Assembly: GCA_002749535.1 (NCBI GenBank)
Contig: MZZL01000398.1
Span: 62,001 to 126,000 of the forward strand
From: Apophysomyces variabilis
Lineage: Eukaryota; Mucoromycota; Mucoromycetes; Mucorales; Mucoraceae
Direction: 5' to 3'
Length of the DNA: 64,000 nt
This document shows positions 24,955 to 38,160 of this stretch, one piece after another. Below the pieces are notes generated by a model, which searched no databases, was not told where the DNA came from, and worked only from the letters and a program-made list of their open reading frames with translations. A program made the position numbers and the translations under genes. Numbering within the stretch: the stretch's first letter is position 1; the number at the start of each line of letters is the position of its first letter.

Positions 24955-25581
24955 ATATGCTGTTAAACCTGCCAAAATCTTAAGTGAATTGCGTTGTTTG
25001 GGAAAATTCAGTTCAAGTCGAAAGAAAATAGGAATCCACGAGGTTGTTATGAACTGCATCGCTGTAATTTCCAGTGATATTACAGCAAGGATACACTTAC
25101 AAGGAAGTAGGAACTCCTAGGACGATTGTTAAAATTCGAGAGAAGCTGACGATGATTGGCGACCAAGACTCTTTTCTACTTCTTTAAGATGGAGTACTGT
25201 GTTTGAAACAGTCTAAAACACTACGATCTATCCTATGGCCATGCACCATATGGTTTCCGTATAACCGATTTACGCATGCTCGATGTCCCTTTGTCTCTTA
25301 CTGCAACCTGATTCCCTTGACATGCAAATTTGTTTGAAAACAGCAAATGATTCCCCAATCCGGCTCTGTCGATTTCGTTTCCACTCATGGTATAGTAAAT
25401 TAATGACAAGTCAATTTCAGCTCGTAATAAGAATTCAATGTCATCCAGTCTCGCCAAAGGCGTTTGCTCTTTTGCACTAATGTTGCTATCCTGATTCAAA
25501 CGGTATGATATGTTCTTTCGCTGTCTTCTCCGCCCAAGTTAATCCAAGCTGAGGGTGCCCTAAATTTGTATCTTGGTGATG
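24955..25581. other. Intergenic between PEX2 and TAF13
   Basis: Spacer between convergent genes. A minus-strand open frame of 88 codons (25499-25233, including LARLDDIEFLLRAEIDLSL) looks mildly protein-like but has no ATG near its start and no clear flanking splice sites, so it is not called. Confidence 0.4.
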
Positions 25582-26080
25582 TTAAGCTTCCTCTCCTGGT
25601 TCCATTTCCTTTTCGTCAAATAGTTGTTTGGCACGACGGATATCTTCGCTCATAAACAGAAGCTCTTCCACTCTGGCAAGCTTTTTGCGATCTTTACGTA
25701 GTGCAAACTTGAAATCTTCTACACGCACTTTGCCTCTGTTCTCGGCTACCTTGCTCGCCTTTTGACACTACAGAGAGGGTCGATAATATAGCATATATGA
25801 CGCTCATTACCATTTCCATAATGTAGTCAATGACAAGATCGTCCATAACGGCTATGGAATCTGCTGCCGGATTTTGGACATCGCCAAAGCCGTACATCAG
25901 CAGCTTGACTGGTTGGATAGTGCTAAGCTACAATCTCTTGATGCACTAGATATCGAGAAACTTACGATCTTTCGCAAACATTCCTTTACGAACAGTCTTT
26001 CGTCTGCCTGGGCCAGTTCCTGGCTCACGAGGTTCCTTAACATCACGCTGCTGCTGCTGCTGTTCTTTAGGATCGTTCAT
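25582..26080 (-). CDS. TAF13: TFIID subunit 13
   Basis: Histone-fold subunit of general transcription factor TFIID, pairing with TAF11. Exons 26080-25966, 25908-25811 and 25767-25582 join to 132 residues. After a short Gln-rich N-terminus, the protein reads KGMFAKDLKLLMYGFGDVQNP, then VMDDLVIDYIMEMCQKASKVAENRGKVRVEDFKF, then ALRKDRKKLARVEELLFMSEDI: the complete TAF13 histone fold and its conserved tail. The acceptor CCAG at 25909 is the one that keeps the frame and restores KDLKLLMYGFG. Divergent from the Aquarius gene, with a 650-base shared upstream region. Confidence 0.93.
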
Positions 26081-26730
26081 GACATTGAAAGCACAGTATC
26101 AGAACAAAAAAACCAAAATCACTTCATAAGCCGACCCATACTTGTGACGCGGGAAAATTTCCACCCATTCGGTTCACCATTATCGTGCGTCTCACATACT
26201 GAACTGTTTATTGCATCTATGTGCAGTTGAAGCACAACTTCTTTTTCTAAAACCTTGAGCATTCAGATACGGTACTCTATCAATGGAAAATTTATATCCC
26301 AGTCAGTGCAAAAGTACCCTTCTCATGGCACAAAAGGACCTTTCACGCAACACAGATTACGTTGCAAAAACCTGTACTTTTGTCTACAGGGGCAGAGCTT
26401 TTTCTTTTCTGAACATTGCAATACTTTGAATGAAGCAGAATGCACTAAAAAGGTGTATTTGATTGTACCGATTTTTCATCATTTCATAAAACTAATTAAT
26501 CGTTATGACTCAGGGTCTAGATTCGGTTAAAACTCAATATGATAAGACATCAGTTTCTTTTTCGCTAAACAGGTTACCAGAGCCTGAATGCCTTTAAATT
26601 TGCGGATGTGTGTGTGGTGCGCCAGTAAAGTGCGCGTAACCAAAATCAGTAAACCTGCAGTAAGTGACGACCTTTTTCAACTCAAAAATATCCTCTGCTC
26701 TCGGACTTGTTGGTGTCTTGAATCTGTACC
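26081..26730. other. Divergent promoter region TAF13/AQR
   Basis: Spacer between two genes transcribed away from each other, so it should carry both promoters. No repeat, gene or obvious TATA element was supported. Confidence 0.45.
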
Positions 26731-29700
26731 ATGTACCAGAAAACGACCCTTCCGCTTCATGCTTCGCCTAGTGAAGCTGCGGTTCATGGTCCACCTTCAG
26801 CCAAACTTCGAAACCTTACCATTGATGACATTGAATCGGATTCCATCTCAAAGATTGCCGCGAAACACTATGGCACAAAAGTGAAATGGGATCCTAAAGT
26901 CGTCGAAAACATCGTTGAATCAGAACTGGCGCCAACCAATTACGATCCGAAAAAACTCATGCTACTGGAATATACGCAATACCTGGAAAAGGTTTACCAT
27001 CTCTCTTCTCGCTCAGACTGCCAACAAATGCATCGATCAACTGAACATATATTTTCCATTTTCTTTAGTATCTTTGGCCCCATTTTGATCCGGAAACCGC
27101 ATCGCTGAACCATGTCTTATCTATCTGCCTAGTTGTTAATGAGAAATTCCGGCAACGCGTGTCTCCATGGGGTAAGCGAAAACTAACTGGCTTCGGAAAC
27201 GAAATGTAACAGCAGCATAGACGCGTTTGCATCTGACCCCAGCAAATTCAGCGCATTTTTCGAACGTGTTATTCGACTCTCCATTCCTCCTATTGCTGAA
27301 ACTTTGCCATTATTCTTACATCGACTTGTTCTTGTGTTTTTAATCCATTGCTTTCAGAGTCTCGAAAATTCGCTTGTACGAACGGAATGTCTCAAGTAAG
27401 CCTTTAGATATACTATCGGATATAGTTGCATTTATAGTTATGCAAACAAAAATATAGACTAGTATCCATTGCTACTTGGACCCAATTGGCGAAGGAATCC
27501 AGACGCGAAAACATGTTTAACGAATTTGTGCAACTTCGAAAAGTTTGGAATACCAACATGAAAAAGTATAATGCTGCTGGTAAGTTTAGAGGTGTTATTT
27601 CAGCGAGCTGATTATCTGGGCATAGATGACGCTACCAAACGTAAACTTGAATTTGAGCGCGAATGGTTTAGTAATATGATGAAAGAATTTGTAAAAATCA
27701 TTTACAAGATACCAGCCGAAGGAGAAGGTAAGCTTGCCTATTAAAGAAATTGATGAGTAACTGTGTATATCCTTGTAGTGGATAAAGAAGTAATCTTATA
27801 TTGTGAACGATTCTTGGAGTTCCTCATTGACATCGAAGCCCAATTACCCACCAGACGATTTTTCAACACGTTATTGGACGACCATCATGTTGTTGTTCTT
27901 TGCAAGCTGGCCCCATTTATGCAACGAAAAGATAAAGATGTCGAATTGATGAAACAGCTGCTCGAGACGCTGTCATTCTATGCCAAATTTGAGATCAATG
28001 ATCAAACAGGTCTAGCGTTGACGGATATTGAAATGACGGAAGCTTGCTGCGAACAACTTATCAAGTTACAGGTACGATACTTAAGCGCGTATCAGCATAG
28101 TGACTATGGATCCCATTTGTATAGCGTATCGCTTTTCGCGATTTCAAGGAATCTCTTCCAGAATTGCCACTTGCAAACCTGGCCTCAATTGAGCAGCGCG
28201 AGGACCTGTTATGGCATTTTACACCTCTATCCTTAGCAGAATTGGCACGATTGTGCGATGCAGTGAACCTTCGCAGTGAATTACTGGTCGAAGACATCAA
28301 GTCTCAAGTGGATGCAAAGCAGTTACTATTGGAAGTCTTGGTCGCAAAGTTCGAGAAGCGAGCAAGCCAAATCGAAAAAATCAACGCGTTGCCTCTGTAT
28401 CCGGACGAGGTACATATATTACATATATGTGACGCTTATAATCGGGCTATTGACACAATTGATTAGGAAACACTATTTAACGATGCTCTGGTGCAAACTC
28501 AGTTTTATTCTGGTGACAGGCCTCTATCGCTTCCAAAGCTGAATCTACAATTTTTGACCATCCATGATTATCTTTTGCGCAATTTCACACTTTTCCGCCT
28601 CGAAAGCTCGTATGAAATTCGGCAGGATGTTGAAGATGTCGTCAAAAGGCTTGCTCCAAGGCTGACGTATCCAGAAAGAAAAACAGAATTTGGAGGATGG
28701 GCCAGAATGGCTCTTCCTATCCAAAGCGTAAAGTACGAACGATTAACTGCTTATCTAAAATGTGGGGTTCTGATTTTTATGGATAAAAAGTGTTGTAGAT
28801 GTAGCAAGGCCGAATCTAGGTGAAGACAAACCGGCCTACGTGAGAGCGGATGTGAGTGCATTGCATAAAATTAATTTGAGGTCTAAGCGTTGAAAATATC
28901 TAGATCACGTTTAATGTTGGGCGATACACCGATTCTATTCGGAACGAATGGGATAATCTACGAAAACATGACGTCCTTTACTTGCTGACTATTCAAGCAA
29001 ACGACGATAGCGCGAACCGATATACTGAGGACAAGGATTTCAGAACTCATTATGGCATTAAATATATTCGAGGATGTGAAATTGTGGATATCATTGGAAG
29101 TGATGGTGTGTATTACCTTTGTATTTCTGTTGGCCGCAAAGCTTATAATGGAATCCAGGTCGTGCAATTGATGAAATCAGCAAACCAACGATCGAGGAGA
29201 AATCGAAGAAATGGTCTGGTTACACACGTACTCTTCGAGTAGAACTGGATCCTAACCAATACAAAGTATGCTCGATTCGTTCACCAAGAGCGTTATTAAC
29301 CAATTTAATAGATCGATATGCAAAAGTACCATAACAAAGAATGCGAAGATGTGCATGAAACGTTTAATGTTCTTATGAGAAGAAAAGCACAGGTATTTCT
29401 TTTACCAATTATTTGCCCACTGATAGCTTGTTAGGAAAACAATTCCAAGGCTGTTCTCGAAACTATACGGAACTTGATGCAAAGTGAACTGGTGGTCCCA
29501 GATTGGTTGCAAAAGGTGTTTTTAGGATATGGTGATCCTGCAAGTGCTCATTATAAGAACATGCGCAGCTATGCCAAAGAGATGAACTTCCGTGACACCT
29601 TCTTGGACTGGGATCACGTCGTGGAAAGCTTCCCTGGAAAAGTACGTATATTGGCGGCATTCTTAAAAACTTGCTGACTTGCGATTGTCAGACGGTTCAG

Positions 29701-31984
29701 GCAATGACCGGCGCTGGCGATTCTATAGAACCTCCGTACATTATCCGATCTCTAGAAGATCCGGAAGAAGACCGCAAACCAAGAAAAAGATCGAGAAAAC
29801 CAGAATCTCAGAAAATGCAAATGTCGGAAACGCTAGAAGTGTCCACATACAAAGTTCCTAACATGGGCCCTTATCCACAAGACATTCCAAAGAAGAATAC
29901 AGTCCGTTTCACCCCTGTCCAAGGTAAATCTATGCAAAACCAGAGCGAAATAATCTTTAACCCGATAACCTTAGTGGAAGCAATCCGTGCAGGCATGAAT
30001 CACGGACTGACAATGGTTGTTGGTCCTCCTGGTACTGGCAAAACCGATGTTGCTGTTCAGATAATTGCCAATCTTTATCATAACAATCCTAATCAACATA
30101 CACTCGTGGTAACTCACAGTAATCAAGCATTGAACCAGATATTCGAAAAAATCATTGCATTAGGTATTTAAAGGAAAGTTTTATGCTCATTTTTCCTAAA
30201 TTTCCTCTATAGACATTGATGCTCGCCATCTTGTGCGTCTTGGTCATGGAGAAGAAGAGCTCAATACAGAGCTAAGTTTCAGCAAGTATGGTCGAGTAGC
30301 ATCCTTTTTGGAGAGACGTCTCGAATTATTGCAGGAAGTGGATCGGTTAGCGCAGTCTTTGGGCGTTCCCGGCGCACATAGCGCTACTTGTGAAACTGCC
30401 GGTTATTTCTACCATTACCACGTCTTGACTCGATGGGAACCTTACATTAAACTGGCAGAAACAGGTACATTTGAAGAGATCCGCGACAAGTTCCCCTTCG
30501 CATGGTTCTTTTCCAATGCACCGCAGCCGTTATTCAACGAAAATATGGATGCAAGCGAGGCCTTAGAAGTTGTAAAAGGCTGTTTCCGACATTTGGAGAA
30601 GATGTTTTCGGAGTTGGAGGAAATCCGAGCATTTGAATTGCTGCGGAATGGATCTGACAGAGCTAACTACTTGCTGACCAAGGAGGCTAAAATTATTGCG
30701 ATGACCTGTACTCATGCTGCTTTAAAAGTAAGTCAATTAGTTTCTGCTGGTAGCATCAATTAATTGGTTTGCATTTATAGCGTCGGGAATTGGTCGATCT
30801 CAACTTCAAGTATGACAATATCATTATTGAAGAAGCGGCACAGATTCTTGAGGTTGAAACCTTTATTCCCTTGCTGTTGCAAGAACCTGAAGATGGCATG
30901 AGTCGCCTGAAGCGTGTGGTTCTTATAGGCGATCACCACCAGCTGCCACCAGTAGTAAAGAACATGGCATTCCAACAATACGGAAACATGGAGCAAAGTT
31001 TATTTACACGTTTTGTTCGCTTGGGTGTACCAACGCTGCAACTTGATGCGCAGGTAAGAAATCAGCGATTTGTTAAAACCCTGTTAATTTCTTTCTTCTG
31101 CAGGGTCGTGCGCGAGCGTCAATTGCTAAGCTTTATAGTTGGCGGTATGACCATCTAGATAACTTACCAGTTATTTCTTCTACTGCAGAATTTGGTAAAG
31201 CCAACGCTGGATTCGCGTATGATTACCAGCTGGTGAATGTTGGCAAATACCAAGGAAAAGGAGAAACTGAACCGGTGCCATATTTCTACCAGAACGTTGG
31301 AGAGGCAGAATACATTGTTGCAGTGTATCAGTACATGCGATTGCAAGGGTAAGCTGAGAGGACAAAATAACCGGTTCCACTAAGTTTGCGGAATAGCTAT
31401 CCTGCAGAGAAGATCACCATTTTGACAACGTATAATGGCCAAAAGTCGTTGATCAATGATGTTTTAGAGCGCCGTTGTGGATGGAACCCATTCTTTGGAA
31501 AGCCGGCTGCAGTCACCACAGTAGACCAATATCAGGGACAACAAAATGACTGTAAGTAACCAAGTGAAAGGACCACAAAGTTCATAATATTCCCGTCTTC
31601 GATTTAGATGTCTTGTTGTCACTGGTGCGAACCAAGTCTGTTGGCCATCTACGCGATGTGCGACGTTTAATAGTTGCTGTATCTCGTGCGAAGCTTGGTC
31701 TGTACATCTTCTGTTGCAAGGATTTATTTGAGAATTGCTACGAACTGCGGCCCGTGTTCGATCAGTTAGCGAAACGGCCTGACCAGCTGTGTCTGCAGGT
31801 CGATGAATCATATCCCACTGAGCGATCCGTAAGTGAACTATTTCCAAACATGCAATTGCTTACGTATTTATTTTAATAGATCGAAGATGATGTGGAATCA
31901 ACAACAACAACAATGGAAAACGTAGAGGAGATGGGCAAGTTTGTCTTTAGCTTAAGCAAAGAGCGTCTGGAGAACGATAGCTAA
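26731..31984 (+). CDS. AQR: Aquarius, intron-binding spliceosomal helicase
   Basis: SF1 helicase that binds the intron upstream of the branch site in the spliceosome. Twenty-one exons join in frame to 1399 residues: 26731-26991, 27069-27171, 27221-27395, 27458-27579, 27626-27727, 27779-28071, 28125-28409, 28467-28732, 28791-28851, 28904-29105, 29159-29265, 29312-29392, 29435-29641, 29692-29923, 29975-30163, 30213-30727, 30781-31053, 31104-31348, 31397-31551, 31608-31828, 31880-31984. The N-terminal armadillo-like part ([10 protein letters not shown] onward), the [13 protein letters not shown] region, [26 protein letters not shown] and YGDPASAHY are Aquarius signatures. Helicase motifs: Walker [10 protein letters not shown] (about 849), EEAAQ (about 1084), [15 protein letters not shown] and VAVSRAK. 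Introns run from 42 to 77 nt. The intron at 29924-29974 is 51 nt and stop-free. Confidence 0.95.
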
Positions 31985-32464
31985 AATATTACACTACATT
32001 TCTGTAACCGTGCACAGTCAAAACGAGCGACAACACAGCCCAAGAAAGCGCTATAGTTATACAAAGCTTTTGCCTTTTTATTACTGTGGATGGCATACGA
32101 GACCTAATAAAAATGCTTTACGCGAGTCAGATAGTGCATAGGGCCTGTTGATATTGCTTTGGAACAGAAAGTTGTCTTAGTCTTCCTCAGTACTAATAGT
32201 GTCATAGCACCATAAGCTATCGTAAACTAATCATACAGTACGTAAACTTCCTGTGGAAGGCTAAAGAGGTTTTTTGTCGTAGCTCGTCCGATTTTAAAGC
32301 ACTTTGCCATCATATGCTGTATACTTCTCACGGCTTTCGCAATTACACAGGATGTGCGCATATTGTTAGTTTCATTTAGCCGACGACAGTACTATCCCTA
32401 GTAGAGTGTTGGAACATGTAGTTGCATCTATTTCGAAATATTTCGCGCTGATACATAGTGTTTC

Positions 32465-32610
32465 TTATGCTGCTCAAATAAAATTTTGTGTCTGCGAGAG
32501 GATCAATTTGATGTAAGTAGAAATATGCTCCCGCATTACTGACTTGTAAAAGACTCGGATTTTATTTTCGTTCCTTTTTTTTGCACAAACTTGGTCCTAT
32601 TCTAAGGTGC
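32465..32610 (+). repeat. Dispersed spliced repeat, copy D
   Basis: Short copy: GCTGCTCAAATAAAATTTTGTG, then GAGGATCAATTTGAT|GTAAGT, a ~75-base gap, and CACAAACTTGGTCCT. The left exon-like block and the donor align with copies A, B and C. The acceptor region is degenerate (TTTTTTTGCACAAAC), and a small deletion shifts the frame. Confidence 0.55.
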
Positions 32611-33182
32611 GGAATCTGAGTGTACTTGAAGAAGTATCCGAAGTGCACAAAGCATATGGATATGAAGATGTCGAAACTCCTCTTACATTGGATGACAGCC
32701 AACCTGACGCCGACTATGCCACTTTCGTACCATTTCTGCAGGGACACACACCGGGATAAGGAGGTCTTGACAGGAACAAAGAAACGTATTTGCATGCATA
32801 TTTTTCTGTAATATCCCTACAAAGAAAACGTCTTCAAAGACAGTGGCTGTGCAAGAATACAGTGCTTGGAGGCTTCTCTCTTCTCTATATTTAGGCTAGG
32901 GCTTAGTCGTATCGACATTCCCAATTACCCTTCTGTCAATAAGGTTTAAGCTGGGGATCGTAATTGAGTTTACAATTTTTCATTTACTGACGATCGCTGG
33001 GATAAAGCAAAAATATTTTCGTGACATCGAGTGTTTCCAAATATTTGACGAAGTGTAAAATAAGCATTCCTTGAGAAAAGAAGCATCCTCATTAAGAAAA
33101 CCACGCCTATATGCTGCAATCCTTTGACCTGGATTATTCACAGTGCCCTTTGAGCAACTACTATCTCCATGAATTGTTCAAG

Positions 33183-33194
33183 TATATATAAAAG
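33183..33194 (+). promoter_or_regulatory. TATA element of glycosyltransferase gene
   Basis: TATATATAAAAG lies about 110 bases before the ATG of the UDP-glycosyltransferase, a reasonable place for a core promoter. It is an inference from position and sequence only. Confidence 0.45.
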
Positions 33195-33295
33195 GAAGGT
33201 GTCACACCGCCCGGTATGTCGGGACACAAGTTTTCGGGCTGCTTATATAAGAAAAGCTCGTAATGTTCCCCTGATGTTCTACTTTCATTAACACT

Positions 33296-35087
33296 ATGAA
33301 GTGGAAGCGGTTTTCTTCAATTGCCGCTGGTTTACTCTTTGTGGCATCTGTTGCTCGTACTGAAGAGCTTACAGAGGACTTCCATCAACCGAAAAATATT
33401 GTATTTGCGGGCTTACTAGGAGAATCATCTCATGTTGGCTGGGTGCTTATGATTATGGATGAACTCGCAAAAAGGGGTCATCGAATCACATTTTTGACAA
33501 AGGTACATGATAAAATCACTACTGTTTCTCTGAACTTCGCCTCTGATCAACAGAATTAGGACGACCACGTTAGATTCGGACAAAAGTATCCAGCCATCGA
33601 GACTATATCCACAGGGCCTCCCACACAGAGTACTTTCAACCTGGTGGCCAATACCACCCGCGACACCATAGTCGAATTATCCAAAAGAAACTTGGATGAT
33701 TGGATAAACAAATACTCCTATGGTAGGCTTCTTATCGATGATTTTCGAAGAAGTACGTCTGTCTAACATAGAGTTGATTTTTTAGAATATACCGCCCATA
33801 GAGATGTTTTCAAAAAGATCAATGCTGATGTCGTAATCTGCGATCATACAAATGTAGCATGCGTAGATGTTGCGTATACAGAAAAGATCCCATTCATCGT
33901 CACTGCCACTGCAGCTATAGCAAGCGGTACGTATCAATTTAACCAAGTGGGACTTTATTCATGGTTTGGCAATAGATGCTTCTGCCCCTTATGTCTACGA
34001 AAACACTTTTATGGGTACAGATCCTACAACACTCAGTGAGTCATTTTTGACTCGATTCGATAACGCTTTTATTAAGCCTCTCCGGACATTATGGTCTGTC
34101 TATGATCGCCTTTCGAGACTTGCAGAGCAAAAGTCCACCATGGGTGTCAAGATGGAATCTCCGCAAATGGACCTTCTATGGAAAGATTCTGTCAAACTGG
34201 TCAATAACCTATTCGGCTTTGAAATGGCCCGACCTTTAGGCCCATTGGTGGAATTAGTTGGACCCATCATTCCGCGGAATTATGATCCGCTGACTGACGA
34301 TTTGCATCGCTTTTTGGAAACCCACCGTAGTGTCGCCTTTGTTGCGTTTGGTAAATACGGAACGCCAACGACATCGGATGTTACACTTATCTTGACCGCG
34401 CTTCTGGAGAATATTGAGAAGAAGGTTCTGGATGGGTTCATTTGGGCCAACCCATCGAGTCCCTTTCCTCCCACTGTTACCACTTCGTCCAAAACAACGT
34501 ATGTAACAAAGGATATTCTCAGTGGGCCTCATGCCAGGTTATTGAAGTGGGTTCCCCAGCAAGCGGTGTTAAAACATGATTCTGTCACTCTCTTTGTCTC
34601 TCATGGCGGTATAACGTCGCTATATGAGAGTATATTCGCCGGCAAGCGATTGATCGTGTTTCCTTTCCTATGTGATCAACACGCCAACGCAGCAACAGTG
34701 GAACGCAATCAACTAGGTGCTCGATTCGATCCTAAAACACCTCAAGATACCGTCACGCAGCTTATGCGCAAAATAGTAGTTGATGAGGACGGGGTTTTCC
34801 AAGGCAGTGTGAATCGATTCAAGGCCCTTGTACAGATCCATTCTCGAAGTGGCATCAAGCGAGGTGCAGACCTTGTGGAGGAAGTTGCCTTTGTGAGCAA
34901 GGACGGGAAATTACCGCATCGTTACGAAGTATCGAGAGAAATGTCTTTCATTAAGGCACGTAATCTTGATCTATACGCGGCAGTTTTCTTGATTTTAGTC
35001 ACGCCTATCGTAATCGCAGTTAAAATAGTTGCATCTGTATTTTCGAAGAACAGCAACACCGTAACTCATAAAGATAAAACTCAATAA
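33296..35087 (+). CDS. UDP-glycosyltransferase (GT1 family), membrane-anchored
   Basis: Transfers a sugar from a UDP-sugar to a lipophilic acceptor; the acceptor cannot be told from sequence. Exons 33296-33502, 33560-33722, 33786-33926 and 33976-35087 join to 540 residues. Visible: an N-terminal signal peptide (about 1-22), the acceptor-binding start (NIVFAGLLGESSHVGWVL), the GT1 signature (about 405-445: KWVPQQAVLKHDSVTLFVSHGG, ITSLYESIFAGKRLIVFPF, then DQHANA), and a C-terminal membrane span (LYAAVFLILVTPIVIAVKIVASVF) with a Lys-rich cytosolic tail. This layout matches ER-lumenal animal-type UGTs more than soluble sterol glucosyltransferases. A TATA element lies upstream. Confidence 0.9.
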
Positions 35088-36181
35088 TTTATGCATGCTA
35101 TGAAAACAGTTGGCTGGAAATCCCTAAATCCATGTGGCTTTTCTGTACGATGGTCATGAAGTCCCACCGCGGGAAGATGAATCATGCAATAGCTGCATAA
35201 ATCTTTGGTAACTGTACTACTTGTACATAGTTAAGGTAGTACCAAATAGAGTGGTAACCATACGCTCGTCAAGCCAAGAAAAAGGATGCGAAATGAAGGA
35301 TATATTGTGGAACAATAAACCGGGGCATGGTTTTCACTTGCAGAGGCTTTTACCTGAATAAAACAGTTGTAGAGGTGGCACTCCTGGATACCAAGCTTGC
35401 ATCCAACTTTTGAAGTAAATAAACTTTGATTTAATGTGAGATTGCCGTGGGTAAGGCGAAAATGCCACGAATCTCCTTAAAAGTCCTATTACGCCTTTTT
35501 TTTTCTTTTACTTCAAAGTTTAAGTTCGACGTGATCCAGAAAGTAAAAGTTAATCGGCAACATACCATACCAGTTCTGAGGCTTTCTTTGTCTATCCTAT
35601 AATATATTGTTCTTAATTTGCACTTATAATTAGATATCTAAGAGTCGTCTTGATTTCATTCCTCTTAATTGACATGAATTTAACATAGTAACACCAGCAC
35701 AAATTTTGATCCCCTCCTACTAACTGCTCATGAAATAATGGGCAGGGACGAAATGTAAATCGCGGACGAGCTCTTGCAAGTGGGGTAAGATGAAAGTCGG
35801 TAGGTTAACAATACGCCTAAATCGCCGTATCTCCCTATCTATAATTTTCTTGGATAAGTGATTGTCCACGGGCGTTTGCCACATGGCGCATCAAAGCCTT
35901 GGTGTCCGTCTACAGGTCACCCTCATGTACTTGACGGTTTCGCAATGTTGTAAAGGGATTTTCGTTGAACGGAGCTCAGATAGGAATTTCCCTTCAATAC
36001 TACATGAAAACGAAGGGTAAGAAAATGGTAAGAAGCGGCTCGACCTTTGAACGCTGATAAATTCCAACGATTTGGCTAATTAACAATGGATAAGTTTCAA
36101 TCTATGACATCAGATGCTGGGTCAATATCTTTTTTGCCGCATCAATTGATTGTCTTTTTCTCTGTTTACATCTGAACAGCC
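35088..36181. other. Intergenic, no feature seen
   Basis: AT-rich spacer between the glycosyltransferase and the CsbD-like gene. No coding frame, repeat or structured element was found. Confidence 0.5.
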
Positions 36182-36625
36182 ATGTCAAGAAATGAGAGCC
36201 ATTTTCACCCAAGAACAGGAGACGAGGCATCCTATTCCGCAAACCCATATAGTCATGCAATGGACTCTCAGACGGAGCCTGAGGTTCAATTCAAGGGAGA
36301 TCCAGAAATGGAAAAGTTGAGAGGCAGTTTCTGGAAATGTGCTGGTCAGTTACAAAGTATGATTGGTTCTTGGACCGGTATGGGCTCTTGGGAATCCTCA
36401 GGCAACTCCACGGAAGCTTGGGCAGAACAAATCTACCGTCAGGCTGAAGACAAATCTCGGGCAGGGGTGCCCAGTCGAGTTCACGGTGAGTACAACCGTT
36501 TAATGGGCACATTGGAGACAGCCATTGGCCATATTGCTGGCGATCCGGAAATGGAAGCCAAAGCAAGGTTCCGCGTGAGAGAGAGTGAACAAGAATTAGA
36601 GAGATATAAAGCAGAAAACTCGTAA
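36182..36625 (+). CDS. CsbD-like stress protein
   Basis: Uninterrupted frame of 147 residues, hydrophilic and rich in Glu, Ser and Gly. Its second half, around GEYNRLMGTLETAIGHIAGDPEMEAKARFRV, resembles the fungal CsbD-like (UPF0337) pattern of a short helix, G-x-x-x-G and T/AGDxE-x-x-A. An earlier segment (KLRGSFWKCAGQLQSMIGSW) looks like a first, diverged copy. Such proteins accumulate under stress, but their biochemical role is unknown. The start is the first ATG of the frame, after an AG at 36180 that could be the acceptor of a 5' UTR intron. Confidence 0.7.
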   Translation: MSRNESHFHPRTGDEASYSANPYSHAMDSQTEPEVQFKGDPEMEKLRGSFWKCAGQLQSMIGSWTGMGSWESSGNSTEAWAEQIYRQAEDKSRAGVPSRVHGEYNRLMGTLETAIGHIAGDPEMEAKARFRVRESEQELERYKAENS

Positions 36626-37526
36626 AGCCAAAAACAGAAAACTTAATAGTATACATATGCTTGCAATATGTATCATTGCGTCGTTTAGGAATTCAGAACC
36701 TTTGTGGTCGTGGTGCCTTCAAACTTTCATAATCTATTGCTCTAGCGATTATTTTCATACAACGATCTCCTTATAGCAATATCAGGCTTTATCATAGTAT
36801 AATACCGCTGGTGTTGCCATCGCTGCCATGGAACGAGTCGTTTTCCTATTACTAGCCAAATGTGTCTGACGTACCCAGTGAATCTGGCACAAATAATGGA
36901 TGTGAATTTAGTTCAGCTTACTGGGCAAAATATGAACTAGTTCTCTAATTTGTATAAAAGTAAATTCTGCTCCACCACGGCCTAATTTACACTGCTATGG
37001 TTTGGTCTGCCTAGCAATTTCTACGTTTCTACCGCTTCCCCGTTCCTCCCCAAAAAAAAGTAAAAGAATAAAAACGACGTGCCACAAACGGTCAAAGGAT
37101 GTTCTTTAACCTGGAAACTGAATCTGCATGCTTTTCCCTATGTCCATCTTTATTTAAATGCAAGAAAGCGGTACAAGGAACTATGTACTTTACAGCACAC
37201 ATTTTGTTTGCTACTTCTGATTTTTGTTCCGCCTTCTGGCATACATGCTGAAAGCAAGATAAAACAAAAAGGTTACAAGTAGTTGTGATGTGCGATTGAC
37301 GTATTTATGAGGAAGTGAGAAAATTTAGTCTTTTCGCGTTTTTATGAATGTATTCTTTGAATTAATTGTATCTTTCTACTTCACACAAATGCACGCCAAA
37401 ATAAAATACCCTTAACCAGGTATAAATTCAACCTATTCATGCGTCTGCTGATGCAAAAATTGTGTATATCCGGAATACCCGTTGTCCGATGTAAACTTGG
37501 CGGGTGCTACAGACAGAATCATCTAA

Positions 37527-38160
37527 TTGTTAAAGACTGGTGCTCTCCCAATACGCAAAAACAGATGGAAGTCAAAACAAACAGTAGATTATAAAGAAAG
37601 TATTGCGAAGAGGAAAAAGGCAGCCAAATTAGAAGAGGCTGGAAAACGCAGAAAGTCGAATAGCAGAAGCTGTCCCACATGTAGGCGAAACAAAAATTTC
37701 AAGGCAATGCGCACGCACTCCACAGCATCAAGCTCTTTATGCATATCACTTTATCCTATCAAAGAGAGAATCAGCTCAGACATCCAGGGGAAACTGTGAG
37801 ATTTGCACGATAAAAAATTAGCTTTGCGACAGTCTGCAGAGTCAAGAGCTTGTTCGACAAGTTACGAGCCCTTCAGGAGTCCGTCAGAAGTAAGTTCACT
37901 CCTTTTAATCAATCAAACTACAAATCAATAACACCTAGGAAAAGTCTGACACAGGAAGTTGAGCACATCATATCGACACTCATAGTTACTCGCCTCGGCC
38001 AATAGAGATACTCGTAAAGGCGCTCTGTTTTCAGGCAGTCCTCTTTCTAAGCATGCGCTCAACTCGTATGAGATCAACAAGTTAAAGAGCACTCACTACG
38101 AGCCATTCTGAAGGAAATTTTGCAAGGGATCTATCTCCGTTTTTGCAGTGTTAAATTAAG
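37527..38160 (+). pseudogene. Decayed mobile-element-like ORF
   Basis: Begins with a basic segment (AKRKKAAKLEEAGKRRKSNSRSCPTC) followed by THSTASSSLC, then, after frame changes, TPRKSLTQEVEHIISTLIVTRLGQ. The order basic region, Cys-x2-Cys, a Thr/Ser-His segment with another Cys, then a helical segment resembles the N-terminus of repetitive proteins in Mucorales genomes. It is broken by several stops. The match is from memory and weak. Confidence 0.3.

Larger units (their letters stand above)
31985..33295. other. Intergenic with repeat copy D
   Basis: Spacer between Aquarius and the UDP-glycosyltransferase. Apart from the dispersed-repeat copy near 32465-32610 and the TATA element near 33183, it holds no gene I can support. 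Confidence 0.5.
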
